Source: Streptomyces cynarae
GTDB taxonomy: Bacteria; Actinomycetota; Actinomycetes; Streptomycetales; Streptomycetaceae
Direction: 5' to 3'
Assembly (NCBI RefSeq): GCF_025642135.1
Contig: NZ_CP106793.1
Location: forward strand, 1,426,001 to 1,490,000
DNA length: 64,000 nucleotides
The notes under the pieces were generated by a model. The model had not been told where the DNA came from. It worked only from the letters and a program-made list of their open reading frames with translations, and did no database searches. The translations under genes were made by a program, and so were the position numbers. This document shows positions 40,237-49,818 of the stretch, one piece after another (position 1 is the first letter of the stretch; each line of letters starts with the position of its first letter).

Positions 40237-41364
40237 TCACGGTCGCGTCTCGCCGATCGCCCGTACGGCGTGCTCGACCTGCCCGTCGGTGAGATCCGCA
40301 CGGGCGGTCAGCCGCAGCCGTGAGATGCCGTCCGGCACGGACGGCGGGCGGAAGCAGCCGACGACGACCCCGGCCGCCCGGCAGTCGGCCGCCCACCGTA
40401 CGGCCTGCTCCGGGGAGGGTGCCCGCACGGAGACCACGGCGGCGTCCGGACGCACCGTCTCATGGCCCTCGGCCGTGAGACGGGCGTGCAGGTCCGCCGC
40501 CACCGTGCGGGCCCGCTCGGCGCGCTCCGGCTCGCGGCGCAGCAGACGCAGCGCCGCGAGTGCCGCGCCCACCGCGGCCGGGGCGAGCCCGGTGTCGAAG
40601 ATGAACGTCCGGGCCGCGTTGACCAGATGGTCGATCACATGCGCCGGTCCGAGTACGGCGCCGCCCTGGCTGCCCAGCGACTTCGACAGCGTCACCGTCG
40701 CCACCACGTCCGGCGCGCCCGCGAGCCCGGCCGCGTACGGGGCGCCCCGGCCGCCGGACCCCAGGACGCCGAGTCCGTGCGCGTCGTCGACGACCAGCCC
40801 GGCGCCGTGAGCGCGGCAGGCGGACGCCAGTTCGGCCAGCGGAGCCGCGTCGCCGTCCACCGAGAAGACCGTGTCGGACACCGCGACCGCGGGCCCTTCA
40901 TGGGTGCCGAGCGCCTTGCGCACGGCCTCGTGGTCGGCGTGCGCGACGACCTGGGTGGTGCCGCGCGCCAGCCGGCAGCCGTCGATGAGCGAGGCGTGGT
41001 TGCCCGCGTCCGAGACGAGCAGGGAGCCGTGCGGGGCGAGCGCGGTGACGGCCGCGAGGTTGGCCGCGTACCCGGAGGAGAAGACGAGGGCCGCCTCGAA
41101 GCCGCAGAAAGCGGCCAGTTCGCGTTCCAGCTCGCCGTGCAGCTCGGTGGTGCCGGTGACGAGCCGCGAGCCGGTCGAACCGCCGCCCCACCGCCGGGCC
41201 GCCTCCGTGGCGCCCTTGATGACCTCCGGGTGACGGGCGAGGCCCAGGTAGTCGTTGCTCGCGAGGTCCAGGAGCGGGGAGTCGGCGGCGCGGGGGCGCA
41301 GGGTGCGGACCAGTCCGGCCCGGCGGCGTGCCTGTGCCTGCTCGTCGATCCAGCCGAACGCCAT
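40237..41364 (-). CDS. bioF: 8-amino-7-oxononanoate synthase
   Basis: PLP-dependent condensation of pimeloyl thioester with L-alanine, the first committed step of the biotin ring assembly. The product has 375 residues with the PLP lysine Lys228 in [13 protein letters not shown], the Asp/His pair in [12 protein letters not shown], and the STGSRLVTG loop. ATG 41364 has GGAGG 4 nt upstream. It is divergent from bioB, with 146 bp between starts. Confidence 0.93.
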   Translation of the reverse strand: MAFGWIDEQAQARRRAGLVRTLRPRAADSPLLDLASNDYLGLARHPEVIKGATEAARRWGGGSTGSRLVTGTTELHGELERELAAFCGFEAALVFSSGYAANLAAVTALAPHGSLLVSDAGNHASLIDGCRLARGTTQVVAHADHEAVRKALGTHEGPAVAVSDTVFSVDGDAAPLAELASACRAHGAGLVVDDAHGLGVLGSGGRGAPYAAGLAGAPDVVATVTLSKSLGSQGGAVLGPAHVIDHLVNAARTFIFDTGLAPAAVGAALAALRLLRREPERAERARTVAADLHARLTAEGHETVRPDAAVVSVRAPSPEQAVRWAADCRAAGVVVGCFRPPSVPDGISRLRLTARADLTDGQVEHAVRAIGETRP

Positions 41365-41510
41365 GGCTCCTCCGCGGTTTTGTAGGCAGTGCACAGACCC
41401 TAACGGGACGACCGGCCGCCCAGGATGTGGCAATACCCACACGTCGAACCGTCTCTGTTGTGCAAACTCTCCTTGGCCCGGGGCGGTCCCGTAGGACAGG
41501 ATCGGCTCTC

Positions 41511-42725
41511 ATGGACCTGCTGAACACGCTGGTGGACAAGGGGTTGCGGCGCGAGACGCCGACCCGCGAGGAGGCTCTCGCCGTTCTCGCCACTTCCGAC
41601 GACGACGTGCTCGATGTGGTGGCCGCGGCCGGCAAGGTGCGCCGCCACTGGTTCGGCCGACGGGTGAAACTCAACTATCTCGTCAACCTCAAGTCCGGCC
41701 TGTGCCCCGAGGACTGCTCCTACTGCTCCCAGCGGCTCGGCTCGAAGGCGGACATCCTCAAGTACACCTGGCTGAAGCCGGACGAGGCCTCCCAGGCCGC
41801 CGCGGCCGGTGTCGCGGGCGGCGCCAAGCGGGTGTGCCTCGTCGCCAGCGGTCGCGGGCCCACCGACCGGGACGTGGAGCGGGTCTCCGACACCATCAAG
41901 ACGATCAAGGAGCAGAACGAGGGCGTCGAGGTGTGCGCCTGCCTCGGACTGCTGTCCGACGGTCAGGCCGAACGGCTGCGCGCTGCGGGCGCCGACGCCT
42001 ACAACCACAACCTGAACACCTCGGAGGGGACGTACGGGGACATCACGACCACGCACACCTACGCCGACCGGGTGGACACGGTGCAGAAGGCGCACGCCGC
42101 CGGCCTGTCGGCCTGCTCCGGTCTCATCGCGGGCATGGGCGAGAGCGACGAGGACCTGGTCGACGTGGTCTTCGCGCTGCGTGCGCTGGATCCGGACTCC
42201 GTTCCGGTGAACTTCCTGATCCCGTTCGAGGGCACTCCGCTCGCTAAGGAGTGGAACCTGACGCCGCAGCGGTGTCTGCGGATCCTGGCGATGGTGCGGT
42301 TCGTGTGCCCGGACGTCGAGGTGCGCATCGCGGGCGGCCGCGAGGTCCACCTCCGCACGCTGCAGCCGCTCGCCCTGCATCTGGCCAACTCCATCTTCCT
42401 GGGCGACTACCTCACCAGCGAGGGCCAGGCGGGCAAGGCGGACCTGGAGATGATCGCGGACGCCGGGTTCGAGGTGGAGGGCACGGACCAGGTGACCCTG
42501 CCCGGGCACCGCGCCGCGACGGGCGGGTGCGGCTCGCAGGAGAGCGCCGGGTGCGGCTCCCACGACGGCGCCGGGTGCGGCTCCCACGAGAGCGCGGGAT
42601 GCGGCTCCCACGAGGGTGGCGGTGTGTGCGGTTCCGCCGCGGTGCCGTCCGCCGACGAGCCCCGCACGGACCTGGTCGCCGTTCGCCGTCGCGGTGCCGG
42701 AACGGATCTCGCGCCCAATGCCTGA
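41511..42725 (+). CDS. bioB: Biotin synthase with a Cys/His-rich repeat tail
   Basis: Radical-SAM enzyme that inserts sulfur into dethiobiotin. The radical [4Fe-4S] cysteines are Cys65, Cys69 and Cys72 (CPEDCSYC). The TIM-barrel segments [21 protein letters not shown] and [12 protein letters not shown] are typical. At 404 residues it is about 58 longer than E. coli BioB. The excess is a tail from about residue 339 with four octapeptide units ([32 protein letters not shown]) and then GVCGS. ATG 41511 lacks a clear ribosome site. It overlaps bioA by 8 nt. Confidence 0.92.
   Translation: MDLLNTLVDKGLRRETPTREEALAVLATSDDDVLDVVAAAGKVRRHWFGRRVKLNYLVNLKSGLCPEDCSYCSQRLGSKADILKYTWLKPDEASQAAAAGVAGGAKRVCLVASGRGPTDRDVERVSDTIKTIKEQNEGVEVCACLGLLSDGQAERLRAAGADAYNHNLNTSEGTYGDITTTHTYADRVDTVQKAHAAGLSACSGLIAGMGESDEDLVDVVFALRALDPDSVPVNFLIPFEGTPLAKEWNLTPQRCLRILAMVRFVCPDVEVRIAGGREVHLRTLQPLALHLANSIFLGDYLTSEGQAGKADLEMIADAGFEVEGTDQVTLPGHRAATGGCGSQESAGCGSHDGAGCGSHESAGCGSHEGGGVCGSAAVPSADEPRTDLVAVRRRGAGTDLAPNA
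42525..42620 (+). repeat. 24-bp in-frame tandem repeat in bioB
   Basis: Four 24-bp units (42525, 42549, 42573, 42597), each starting G(G/A)-TGCGGCTC, encode GCGS(Q/H)(E/D)(S/G)(A/G). The units are similar but not identical at the DNA level, while Gly-Cys-Gly-Ser is strictly kept, which suggests selection on the protein. Confidence 0.9.
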
Positions 42726-43998
42726 CCTGCCCGTGGACGTGCTGCTGGCGCTGGACCGGCAGCACGTCTGGCATCCGTACGGTCCCATGCCGGGACGGCA
42801 GGAGCCGCTCGTCGTGGAGTCGGCGAGCGGGGTGCGGCTGCGGCTCGCCGACGGCTCGGGAGAGCTGGTCGACGGGATGTCGTCCTGGTGGTCGGCGATC
42901 CACGGCTACAACCACCCGGTGCTCAACGAGGCCGCGCGCGAGCAGCTGACGCGGATGAGCCATGTGATGTTCGGCGGGCTCACCCACGAGCCCGCCGTCC
43001 GGCTGTCGAAGCTCCTGGTCGACATCGCGCCCGAGGGTCTGGAGCATGTGTTCCTCGCGGACTCCGGGTCGGTGTCGGTCGAGGTCGCGGTCAAGATGTG
43101 CCTGCAGTACTGGCGCTCGCTCGGCCGCCCGGACAAGCGGCGCCTGATGACCTGGCGCGGCGGCTACCACGGCGACACCTGGCAGCCGATGTCCGTGTGC
43201 GACCCCGAGGGCGGGATGCACGAGCTGTGGCAGGGCGTGCTGCCCCGGCAGGTGTTCGCCGACGCGCCGCCGGCGGAGTACGAGGAGGCGTACGCGGAGC
43301 ATCTGCGCGCCCTGGTGGAACGGCACGCGGACGAGCTGGCCGCGGTGATCGTGGAGCCGGTGGTGCAGGGAGCGGGCGGGATGCGGTTCCACTCCCCCGC
43401 CTATCTGCGGGTGCTGCGGCAGGTGTGCGACGCGCACGACGTGCTGCTGGTGTTCGACGAGATCGCCACCGGGTTCGGGCGTACGGGCGCGCTGTTCGCG
43501 GCGGAGCACGCGGCGGTGACGCCGGACGTGATGTGCGTGGGCAAGGCGCTGACCGGTGGTTACCTGACGATGGCGGCGACGCTGTGCACGGCTCGGGTGG
43601 CCGACGGGATCTCGCGGGGCGAGGTGCCGGTGCTCGCGCACGGGCCCACGTTCATGGGCAATCCGCTGGCGGCCGCCGTGGCGTGCGCGTCGGTGGACCT
43701 GCTGCTCGGCCAGGACTGGCGGTCGGAGGTCAAGCGGATCGAGACGGGCCTCAGGGAGGGACTTGCCGGGGCGGCGGACCTGCCGGGGGTGCGGGATGTG
43801 CGGGTGCTCGGCGCCATCGGGGTCGTGCAGCTCGACCACGAGGTGGACATGGCGGCGGCGACCCGGGCCGCGGTGCGCGAGGGCGTGTGGCTGCGGCCGT
43901 TCCGGGACCTCGTCTACACGATGCCGCCGTATGTGACCGGGGACGCGGACGTGGCACGGATCGCGCGCGCGGTGTGCGCGGCGGCACGGGAAGGGTGA
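42718..43998 (+). CDS. bioA: Adenosylmethionine-8-amino-7-oxononanoate aminotransferase
   Basis: Transfers the amino group of SAM to 8-amino-7-oxononanoate to give 7,8-diaminopelargonate. The 426-residue class III aminotransferase has the PLP lysine Lys276 ([11 protein letters not shown]), Asp in [13 protein letters not shown], and [13 protein letters not shown] near the substrate site. Its start overlaps the bioB stop by 8 nt and bioD begins one base after its stop codon. Confidence 0.94.
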   Translation: MPDLPVDVLLALDRQHVWHPYGPMPGRQEPLVVESASGVRLRLADGSGELVDGMSSWWSAIHGYNHPVLNEAAREQLTRMSHVMFGGLTHEPAVRLSKLLVDIAPEGLEHVFLADSGSVSVEVAVKMCLQYWRSLGRPDKRRLMTWRGGYHGDTWQPMSVCDPEGGMHELWQGVLPRQVFADAPPAEYEEAYAEHLRALVERHADELAAVIVEPVVQGAGGMRFHSPAYLRVLRQVCDAHDVLLVFDEIATGFGRTGALFAAEHAAVTPDVMCVGKALTGGYLTMAATLCTARVADGISRGEVPVLAHGPTFMGNPLAAAVACASVDLLLGQDWRSEVKRIETGLREGLAGAADLPGVRDVRVLGAIGVVQLDHEVDMAAATRAAVREGVWLRPFRDLVYTMPPYVTGDADVARIARAVCAAAREG

Positions 43999-43999
43999 C

Positions 44000-44716
44000 A
44001 TGACGGTACTGGTGATCACGGGGACCGGCACGGAGATCGGCAAGACGGTCACGACGGCCGCCGTCGCCGCGGTGGCCGTCGCCGCCGGGCGGTCCGTGGC
44101 GGTGCTCAAGCCCGCGCAGACGGGGGTACGGCCGGACGAGCGCGGGGACGCCGACGAGGTGGCCCGGCTCGCAGGGGCCGTGACGACGCGTGAACTCGCC
44201 CGCTATCCCGAGCCGTTGGCGCCCGCGACGGCCGCCCGGCGGGCCGGGATGGCGCCCGTGCGGCCGCACGAGGTGGCGGAGGCCGCCGCCAAACTGGCCG
44301 CCGAGCACGACCTGGTCCTTATCGAGGGGGCCGGCGGGCTGCTCGTACGGTTCGACGACGAGGGCGGCACCCTGGCGGACGCGGCAGGAATGCTGGCGGC
44401 GCCGGTGCTGGTGGTGGCGTCGGCGGGCCTCGGCACGCTGAACGCGACTGAGCTGACGGTACGTGAACTGCGGCGCCGGCAGCTGGAGCCGGCGGGCGTG
44501 GTCGTCGGCAGCTGGCCGAAGTCCCCGGACCTCGCCTCCCGCTGCAACCTGGCGGACCTTCCGGTGGTGACCGGAGCCCCGCTGCTCGGCGCGCTGCCCG
44601 CGGGGGCCGGGTCCCGCGCACCCGCCGCCTTCCGGGCCGATGCCGCCGGCTGGCTGGCGCCAGGACTGGGCGGGACGTGGGACGCCGGGGACTTCGCGTC
44701 GAGGTTCGAGCCGTAG
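44000..44716 (+). CDS. bioD: Dethiobiotin synthetase
   Basis: ATP-dependent closure of the ureido ring of dethiobiotin. The 238-residue product has the P-loop G8TGTEIGKT16, the KPAQTG segment, and the EGAGGLLVRF loop. It is the last gene of bioB-bioA-bioD. No bioC, bioH or bioI is present, so pimeloyl supply must be encoded elsewhere. Confidence 0.93.
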   Translation: MTVLVITGTGTEIGKTVTTAAVAAVAVAAGRSVAVLKPAQTGVRPDERGDADEVARLAGAVTTRELARYPEPLAPATAARRAGMAPVRPHEVAEAAAKLAAEHDLVLIEGAGGLLVRFDDEGGTLADAAGMLAAPVLVVASAGLGTLNATELTVRELRRRQLEPAGVVVGSWPKSPDLASRCNLADLPVVTGAPLLGALPAGAGSRAPAAFRADAAGWLAPGLGGTWDAGDFASRFEP

Positions 44717-44874
44717 AGGCCGGCGGGCCGGCTGGGGTCCGCGTGGCGAGGAGGCACTCGCGTCGGCGTCGGTGCGTGACCGGCCGGCATGAACGCGGCT
44801 CCGTGCGGCGCGGATGCGCGGGACGTGCGCGGGGCAGAATGCGGTTGACGCCCGTCCTGTCCGGGAGGTGCTCC

Positions 44875-45561
44875 ATGCCGCTGCGGTCCGTCCGCTCCCG
44901 CGCGGTGCCGCGGGACTCCGTGCACCATCCGATCTTCGCCCGCTCCTACGCCCGGCTCAGCGTCGCCGCCGAGACGCGCCTCGGTATGGGGGCCGTACGG
45001 GACCGGTTGCTCGCCGGGCTCTCCGGCCGGGTCATCGAGATCGGCGCCGGCAACGGCCTGAACTTCGCCCACTACCCGGGCACCGTCTCCGAGGTCGTCG
45101 CGATCGAACCCGAGCGGCTGCTGCGGCACAAGGCGGTCGAGGCGGCCCTGCGAGCCGACGTCCCGGTGGACGTGGTGCCGGGCGCGGCGGAGGCGCTGCC
45201 GGTCAAGAGCGAGGCCTTCGACGCGGCGGTCCTGTCGTTGGTGCTGTGCAGCGTGCGGGACGTGTCACGGGCCCTCGGCGAGGTGCGCAGGGTGCTGCGG
45301 CCCGGCGGCACCCTGCGGTTCTACGAGCACGGCGCGGGCGGCGGACCCGTGATGCGGTACGCGCAGCGTGCCCTGGACCGCACGGTGTGGCCACCGCTCA
45401 GCGGCGGCTGCCACCTCTCCCGGGACCCGGTGGCGGCCCTGCGCGCCGCCGGTTTCGAACTGGGCCCGTACCGGCGGCTGCTGATGCCGGAGAAGGGGCC
45501 GCCGCTGCCCACCTCCTACTGCGTGCTGGGCACCGCCTGGCGGCCCGGCCTCCCGGAGTAG
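44875..45561 (+). CDS. Class I SAM-dependent methyltransferase
   Basis: A 228-residue methyltransferase (Methyltransf_11 type) with SAM motif I VIEIGAGNGLNFAHYP, an acidic residue in VVAIEPE, and the post-motif VRRVLRPGGTLRFYEHG. The substrate is unknown. ATG 44875 has GGGAGG 6 nt upstream; an earlier ATG at 44839 lacks a ribosome site. It ends 3 bp before the convergent toxin gene. Confidence 0.85.
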   Translation: MPLRSVRSRAVPRDSVHHPIFARSYARLSVAAETRLGMGAVRDRLLAGLSGRVIEIGAGNGLNFAHYPGTVSEVVAIEPERLLRHKAVEAALRADVPVDVVPGAAEALPVKSEAFDAAVLSLVLCSVRDVSRALGEVRRVLRPGGTLRFYEHGAGGGPVMRYAQRALDRTVWPPLSGGCHLSRDPVAALRAAGFELGPYRRLLMPEKGPPLPTSYCVLGTAWRPGLPE

Positions 45562-45564
45562 CCC

Positions 45565-45939
45565 TCACAGGCTCCACTGGCGCAGCTCCTGCGCGATGTC
45601 GTGCACGGAGGCGTCCCCGCTCTTGACCAGCCGGGCGAGGTCCCGCACCTGTTCCGGTGAGGTGACGACCTTGACGCCGCTGGCGACGAGATAGGCGTAG
45701 GCGACCGCGGACGCGAACAGCGCGTTGGAGCGTTCCAGCGCCGGAACGTGCAGCAGCAGCTGGAGCAGGGCGGCCGCGCGGGCGTGCGGAGTGTCGTAGA
45801 CGGCGACGCCGAATATCTCCGCGTCGTGTCGGCTGACCGCGGCGACGAGCGCGCCCCAGTCCGTGACCTGGGGATCTCCGGGCGTCTTCTGTTCGGCGAC
45901 CATCAGCAGCCAGGCGAGGTCGATTCTGAGGTTGCTCAA
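45565..45939 (-). CDS. Fic/Doc-like toxin of a toxin-antitoxin pair
   Basis: A 124-residue protein like the Streptomyces Fic-family toxin components. It keeps the Doc-type helical core (PHARAAALLQLLLHVPALERS, then ALFASAVAYAYLVASG). The Fic active-site loop HxFx(D/N)GNK is degenerate, HVPALERSNALF, so AMP-transferase activity is doubtful and a Doc-like or lost activity is possible. It starts with TTG 45939, 3 bp after the antitoxin stop. Confidence 0.75.
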   Translation of the reverse strand: MSNLRIDLAWLLMVAEQKTPGDPQVTDWGALVAAVSRHDAEIFGVAVYDTPHARAAALLQLLLHVPALERSNALFASAVAYAYLVASGVKVVTSPEQVRDLARLVKSGDASVHDIAQELRQWSL

Positions 45940-45942
45940 CGG

Positions 45943-46194
45943 TCAGCGTCGACCTTCGCCGGGGTGCCGGGTCGAGCCCTCGCCGCCGGAGCCGAACTCC
46001 TCGGCGAAGACGGACTCGTACTGCTTCATGAAGTCGGCGGCGGCCTCGACGAACGTGTGGCCGGCCTCCCCGGTGTCCTGTCGCACCAGCTCTTCGATGT
46101 ACCGGTTGACGCTCATACCGCGCTCCAGGGCACGTTCGCGGGCGGCTCGGGCGGTGTCCTCGTCCACCCTCACGTTCAGCTGGGTCTTCGCCAT
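45943..46194 (-). CDS. Ribbon-helix-helix antitoxin
   Basis: An 83-residue antitoxin with an N-terminal ribbon-helix-helix domain (KTQLNVRVDEDTARAARERA, then ERGMSVNRYIEELVRQ) and a flexible, acidic C-terminal part that would wrap the toxin. It precedes the Fic-like toxin in the order usual for such modules and probably represses its own promoter. Confidence 0.85.
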   Translation of the reverse strand: MAKTQLNVRVDEDTARAARERALERGMSVNRYIEELVRQDTGEAGHTFVEAAADFMKQYESVFAEEFGSGGEGSTRHPGEGRR

Positions 46195-46304
46195 ACCTCG
46201 ACGCTAGCGCCGGGTCGCTAGCACCGGCAAGAGGGCGACCCGGGCGACCGGCCCGGCCTGGGGGATACCCGGTGTGCGGTGCATCACATTACGCTCGGCC
46301 GGGA

Positions 46305-46348
46305 CGGGGAAGACCAGTACGTCGGGGAAGACCAGAACGTCGGGACGT
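46305..46348. repeat. 18-bp tandem repeat upstream of the ABC ATPase
   Basis: CGGGGAAGACCAGTACGT (46305-46322) is followed directly by CGGGGAAGACCAGAACGT (46323-46340) and a partial copy CGGGACGT. It lies 20-65 bp before the chosen TTG start, where it could bind a regulator or could be chance duplication. Confidence 0.75.
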
Positions 46349-46368
46349 CCACGACGAGGGAGGCCGTC

Positions 46369-47178
46369 TTGTCCACTGCTGCAGCGGAGCACGTCCCGGG
46401 CCACGCGGAGGCGGACGGGACCGCCGCCCGCGCCCGGGGTCTGACCAAGGCGTACGGCTCGGGCGAGACGGCGGTGCTCGCCCTGGACTCGGTCGACGTG
46501 GACATCGCGCGCGGCCGCTTCACCGCGGTGATGGGCCCCTCCGGCTCCGGGAAGTCCACGCTGATGCACTGCCTGGCGGGCCTCGACACCGTGTCGGCGG
46601 GCCAGGTGTGGCTCGGCGACACCGAGATCACGGGCCTGAAGGACCGGGAGCTGACCCGGCTGCGCCGGGACCGGATCGGTTTCATGTTCCAGTCGTTCAA
46701 TCTGATCCCGACGCTGAACGCCGCCGAGAACATCACGCTGCCCATGGACATCGCGGGCAGGAAGCCCGACCCGGAGTGGCTCGACCAGGTGATCGACACG
46801 CTGGGACTGCGGGACCGGCTCGGGCACCGGCCCTCCCAGCTGTCCGGCGGGCAGCAGCAGCGCGTCGCCTGCGCCCGGGCGCTCGCCTCCCGGCCAGAGC
46901 TGATCTTCGCGGACGAGCCGACGGGCAACCTGGACTCCCGGTCGGGGCTCGAGGTGCTGGGGTTCCTGCGCAGGGCCGTGGACGAACTGGGGCAGACCGT
47001 CGTCATGGTCACCCACGATCCGGGCGCGGCGGCCCACTCCGATCTGGTGCTGTTCCTGGCGGACGGGCGGATCGTGGACGAGATGGAGCGGCCGACGGCC
47101 GAGGCCGTGCTCGAGCGCATGAAGCGTTTCGACACGGTCAGGGCGGTCTTCGACGGTGCGTCCGGCCGCGAGAACTGA
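46369..47178 (+). CDS. MacB/LolD-type ABC transporter ATP-binding protein
   Basis: A 269-residue ATPase with Walker A GPSGSGKST, signature LSGGQQQRVACARALA, Walker B LIFADEPTGNLD and the switch histidine in VTHD. It pairs with the FtsX-type permease 21 bp downstream. Such pairs export lipids, peptides or antibiotics or transmit mechanical signals; the substrate here is unknown. I chose TTG 46369 with GGGAGG 7 nt upstream; an ATG at 46279 in the same frame is an alternative that would absorb the tandem repeat. Confidence 0.88.
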   Translation: MSTAAAEHVPGHAEADGTAARARGLTKAYGSGETAVLALDSVDVDIARGRFTAVMGPSGSGKSTLMHCLAGLDTVSAGQVWLGDTEITGLKDRELTRLRRDRIGFMFQSFNLIPTLNAAENITLPMDIAGRKPDPEWLDQVIDTLGLRDRLGHRPSQLSGGQQQRVACARALASRPELIFADEPTGNLDSRSGLEVLGFLRRAVDELGQTVVMVTHDPGAAAHSDLVLFLADGRIVDEMERPTAEAVLERMKRFDTVRAVFDGASGREN

Positions 47179-47199
47179 GGACGTCGGACCGGTGCGACC

Positions 47200-49773
47200 A
47201 TGCTGAAGGCGACGCTGCGCAGCTTCCTCGCGCACAAGGGACGGCTCGCGCTCTCCGCGCTGGCCGTGCTCCTGTCGGTGGCGTTCGTCGCGGGCAGCCT
47301 GATCTTCTCGGACACGGTCTCCCGGACCTTCGACCGGCTCTTCGCCTCCACTGCGGCCGACGTGACCGTGAGCCCCCGCCAGGACCTGCCGTCCCGGATC
47401 CCGTCCGGGGCGACGCCGACCCTTCCGGCCTCGCTGGCCGCCCGGGTGGCCCGGGTGGACGGCGTCGCCGCCGCGCATGCCGACGTCGCCGTCCAGGACA
47501 TCACGGTCGTCGACCGCAGGAACGATCCGGTGGGTCCGACCACCGGCGCGCCCACCATCGCCAGGAACTGGTCCGTCACCGCACACAGCCCCGTCCGGCT
47601 CACGTCCGGGCACGCCCCGCGGGGGCCCGGCGAGGCGCTGCTGGACGCGGACACCGCCCGGCACAAGCACGTGCGGATCGGCGACACGCTGACGGTGGTC
47701 GCCCGTCCCGGCTCGTTCAAGGTGCGTGTGGCCGGGATCGCCACCTTCACCACCACCAACCCGGGCGCGGCCCTGGTCTTCCTGGACACCCCGACGGCGC
47801 AGACCAGGCTGCTGGGCCGCCCGGACGTGGCCACGAGCATCTCCGTCGACGCGGCACCGGGTGTGAGCGACGCACGGCTGAGGCAGCGGATCGCCGACGC
47901 GATCGGCTCGACCTCGTACGACCTGAGGACCGCGGCCGAACAGGCCAAGTCCGACACGGACCGGCTCGGCGCCTTCCTCGACGTGATCAAGTACGTGATG
48001 GTGGGGTTCGCCGGGATCGCCGTGCTCGTGGGCGTCTTCCTCATCGTCAACACGTTCTCGATGCTGATCGCCCAGCGCACCCGCGAGCTGGGGCTGCTGC
48101 GCGCCCTGGGCGCCGAGCGGCGGCAGGTGCGCCGGTCCGTGCTGACCGAGGCGCTGCTGCTGGGCCTGGTCGGCTCGACGCTGGGGCTGGCCGCGGGGAT
48201 CGGGCTCGCGGCCGGGCTGATCCGGCTGATGAGCGTGTTCGGCATGAACATCAGGTCCACCGAGATGGTGATCGGCTGGGTCACTCCGGTCGCCGCCTAC
48301 GCGGTCGGGGTCGGCGTCACCTTCGTCGCCGCCTACCTGCCGGCCCGGCGCGCGGCCCGCGTCTCCCCCATGGCGGCTCTCGTGGACGCCGAGGTCGCCG
48401 GTGCGGGCCGGCCGTTGACGCTGCGCGCGGTGGCGGGGGCCGTCGTCGGCGCACTCGGCCTGGCCGCTCTGGCGGGCTGCGCCCGGGCGACCAGGACCGC
48501 GCCCGCCACCACGCTGCTCGGCATCGGTGTGGTGCTCACGCTCGTCGCGACCGTGATCGCGGGCCCGCTGCTGGTGCGTCCGCTGATCCGGGTGCTGGGG
48601 GCCGCGTTCCCCGCCCTGTTCGGCTCGATCGGCCGGATGAGCCAGCGCAACGCCCTGCGCAATCCGCGCCGCACCGGGGCCACCGCCTCCGCGCTGATGG
48701 TCGGGCTCGCGCTGGTGGCCGGGATGTCGGTGGCGAGCACGTCCATGTCCAAGTCGTTCGACCAGCAGATCGACAAGACGCTGGGCGCGGACTTCGTCGT
48801 GCAGAGCAGATCGGGAACCCCTGAGCCCTTCCCACAGGAGATCACCGACCGGGTCCGTGCCACGGAGGGTGTCGGGCTCGTCGTACGGCAGCGGTACACG
48901 CCCGTGGCGATCGTGCTGCCGGACGGCACCCGGATCGAGACCTCGGCCACGGCCTTCGACCCGCGGCTCGACGAGGTCGCCCACCTCGCCTACGTCCGGG
49001 GCGGCTCGGCCACCGCGCTCGCGGACGGCGCGCTCGCCATGGACGCGGCGTTCGCCAAGGACCACGGCGTCCGCCTCGGCTCCACGCTCCCGGTCCGGTT
49101 CCCGGACGAGCGCCGCACCGATCTGAGGGTGGGCGCGCTCACCAACCAGGCCGGTTCGAACAACTTCAGTACGCGGGGCGGGCTGTTCTTCGGCATGGGG
49201 ACGCTCCAGAGGTACGTGCCGCAGGGGCAGGACACGGCGCTCTTCGTGAACGCGGCACCCGGCACCTCCAAGGACCGGTTGCGCGCCCGGCTGGAGAAGG
49301 CCCTCGCCCCCTACCCGCAGGTCCAGGCTCGCGACCAGGCCGACTACAAGAAGCTGGTGCACAACCAGATCGCGGTGCTGCTCTATCTGGTCTACGCGCT
49401 GCTGGGCCTCGCGATCGTCATCGCGGTGCTCGGCGTCGTCAACACCCTGGCCCTGTCCGTCGTCGAGCGCACCCGGGAGATCGGCCTGCTGCGCGCGATC
49501 GGACTGGCCCGGAGGCAGTTGCGGCGCATGATCCGGCTGGAGTCGGTGGTGATCGCGGTGTTCGGCGCCGTCCTCGGGCTGGCACTGGGGATCGTGTGGG
49601 GTCTGTGCACACAGCGGGTCCTGGCGCTGCAGGGCATGAAGGCGCTGGCGATCCCGTGGGGCACCATCGTCGCCGTCATGGTGGGTTCGGCGGTCGTGGG
49701 CGTGGTGGCGGCGCTGCTGCCGGCGTTGCGTGCGTCGCGCATGAATGTGCTGGCGGCGATCGCGCACGAGTGA
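47200..49773 (+). CDS. ABC transporter permease with two FtsX domains
   Basis: An 857-residue membrane protein. It has an N-terminal helix (ALSALAVLLSVAFVAGSLIF), a large extracellular MacB-like domain, an FtsX domain with helices near residues 260-390, a second anchor helix, another extracellular domain, and a C-terminal FtsX domain (ERTREIGLLRAIGLARRQLR). The duplicated layout lets one chain fill both halves of the transporter. It works with the ATPase encoded just upstream. Confidence 0.9.
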   Translation: MLKATLRSFLAHKGRLALSALAVLLSVAFVAGSLIFSDTVSRTFDRLFASTAADVTVSPRQDLPSRIPSGATPTLPASLAARVARVDGVAAAHADVAVQDITVVDRRNDPVGPTTGAPTIARNWSVTAHSPVRLTSGHAPRGPGEALLDADTARHKHVRIGDTLTVVARPGSFKVRVAGIATFTTTNPGAALVFLDTPTAQTRLLGRPDVATSISVDAAPGVSDARLRQRIADAIGSTSYDLRTAAEQAKSDTDRLGAFLDVIKYVMVGFAGIAVLVGVFLIVNTFSMLIAQRTRELGLLRALGAERRQVRRSVLTEALLLGLVGSTLGLAAGIGLAAGLIRLMSVFGMNIRSTEMVIGWVTPVAAYAVGVGVTFVAAYLPARRAARVSPMAALVDAEVAGAGRPLTLRAVAGAVVGALGLAALAGCARATRTAPATTLLGIGVVLTLVATVIAGPLLVRPLIRVLGAAFPALFGSIGRMSQRNALRNPRRTGATASALMVGLALVAGMSVASTSMSKSFDQQIDKTLGADFVVQSRSGTPEPFPQEITDRVRATEGVGLVVRQRYTPVAIVLPDGTRIETSATAFDPRLDEVAHLAYVRGGSATALADGALAMDAAFAKDHGVRLGSTLPVRFPDERRTDLRVGALTNQAGSNNFSTRGGLFFGMGTLQRYVPQGQDTALFVNAAPGTSKDRLRARLEKALAPYPQVQARDQADYKKLVHNQIAVLLYLVYALLGLAIVIAVLGVVNTLALSVVERTREIGLLRAIGLARRQLRRMIRLESVVIAVFGAVLGLALGIVWGLCTQRVLALQGMKALAIPWGTIVAVMVGSAVVGVVAALLPALRASRMNVLAAIAHE

Positions 49774-49818
49774 TGGAATCGCGTGGGTACTCAAGTCGCC
49801 TCGACACGAGGAGAGTTC

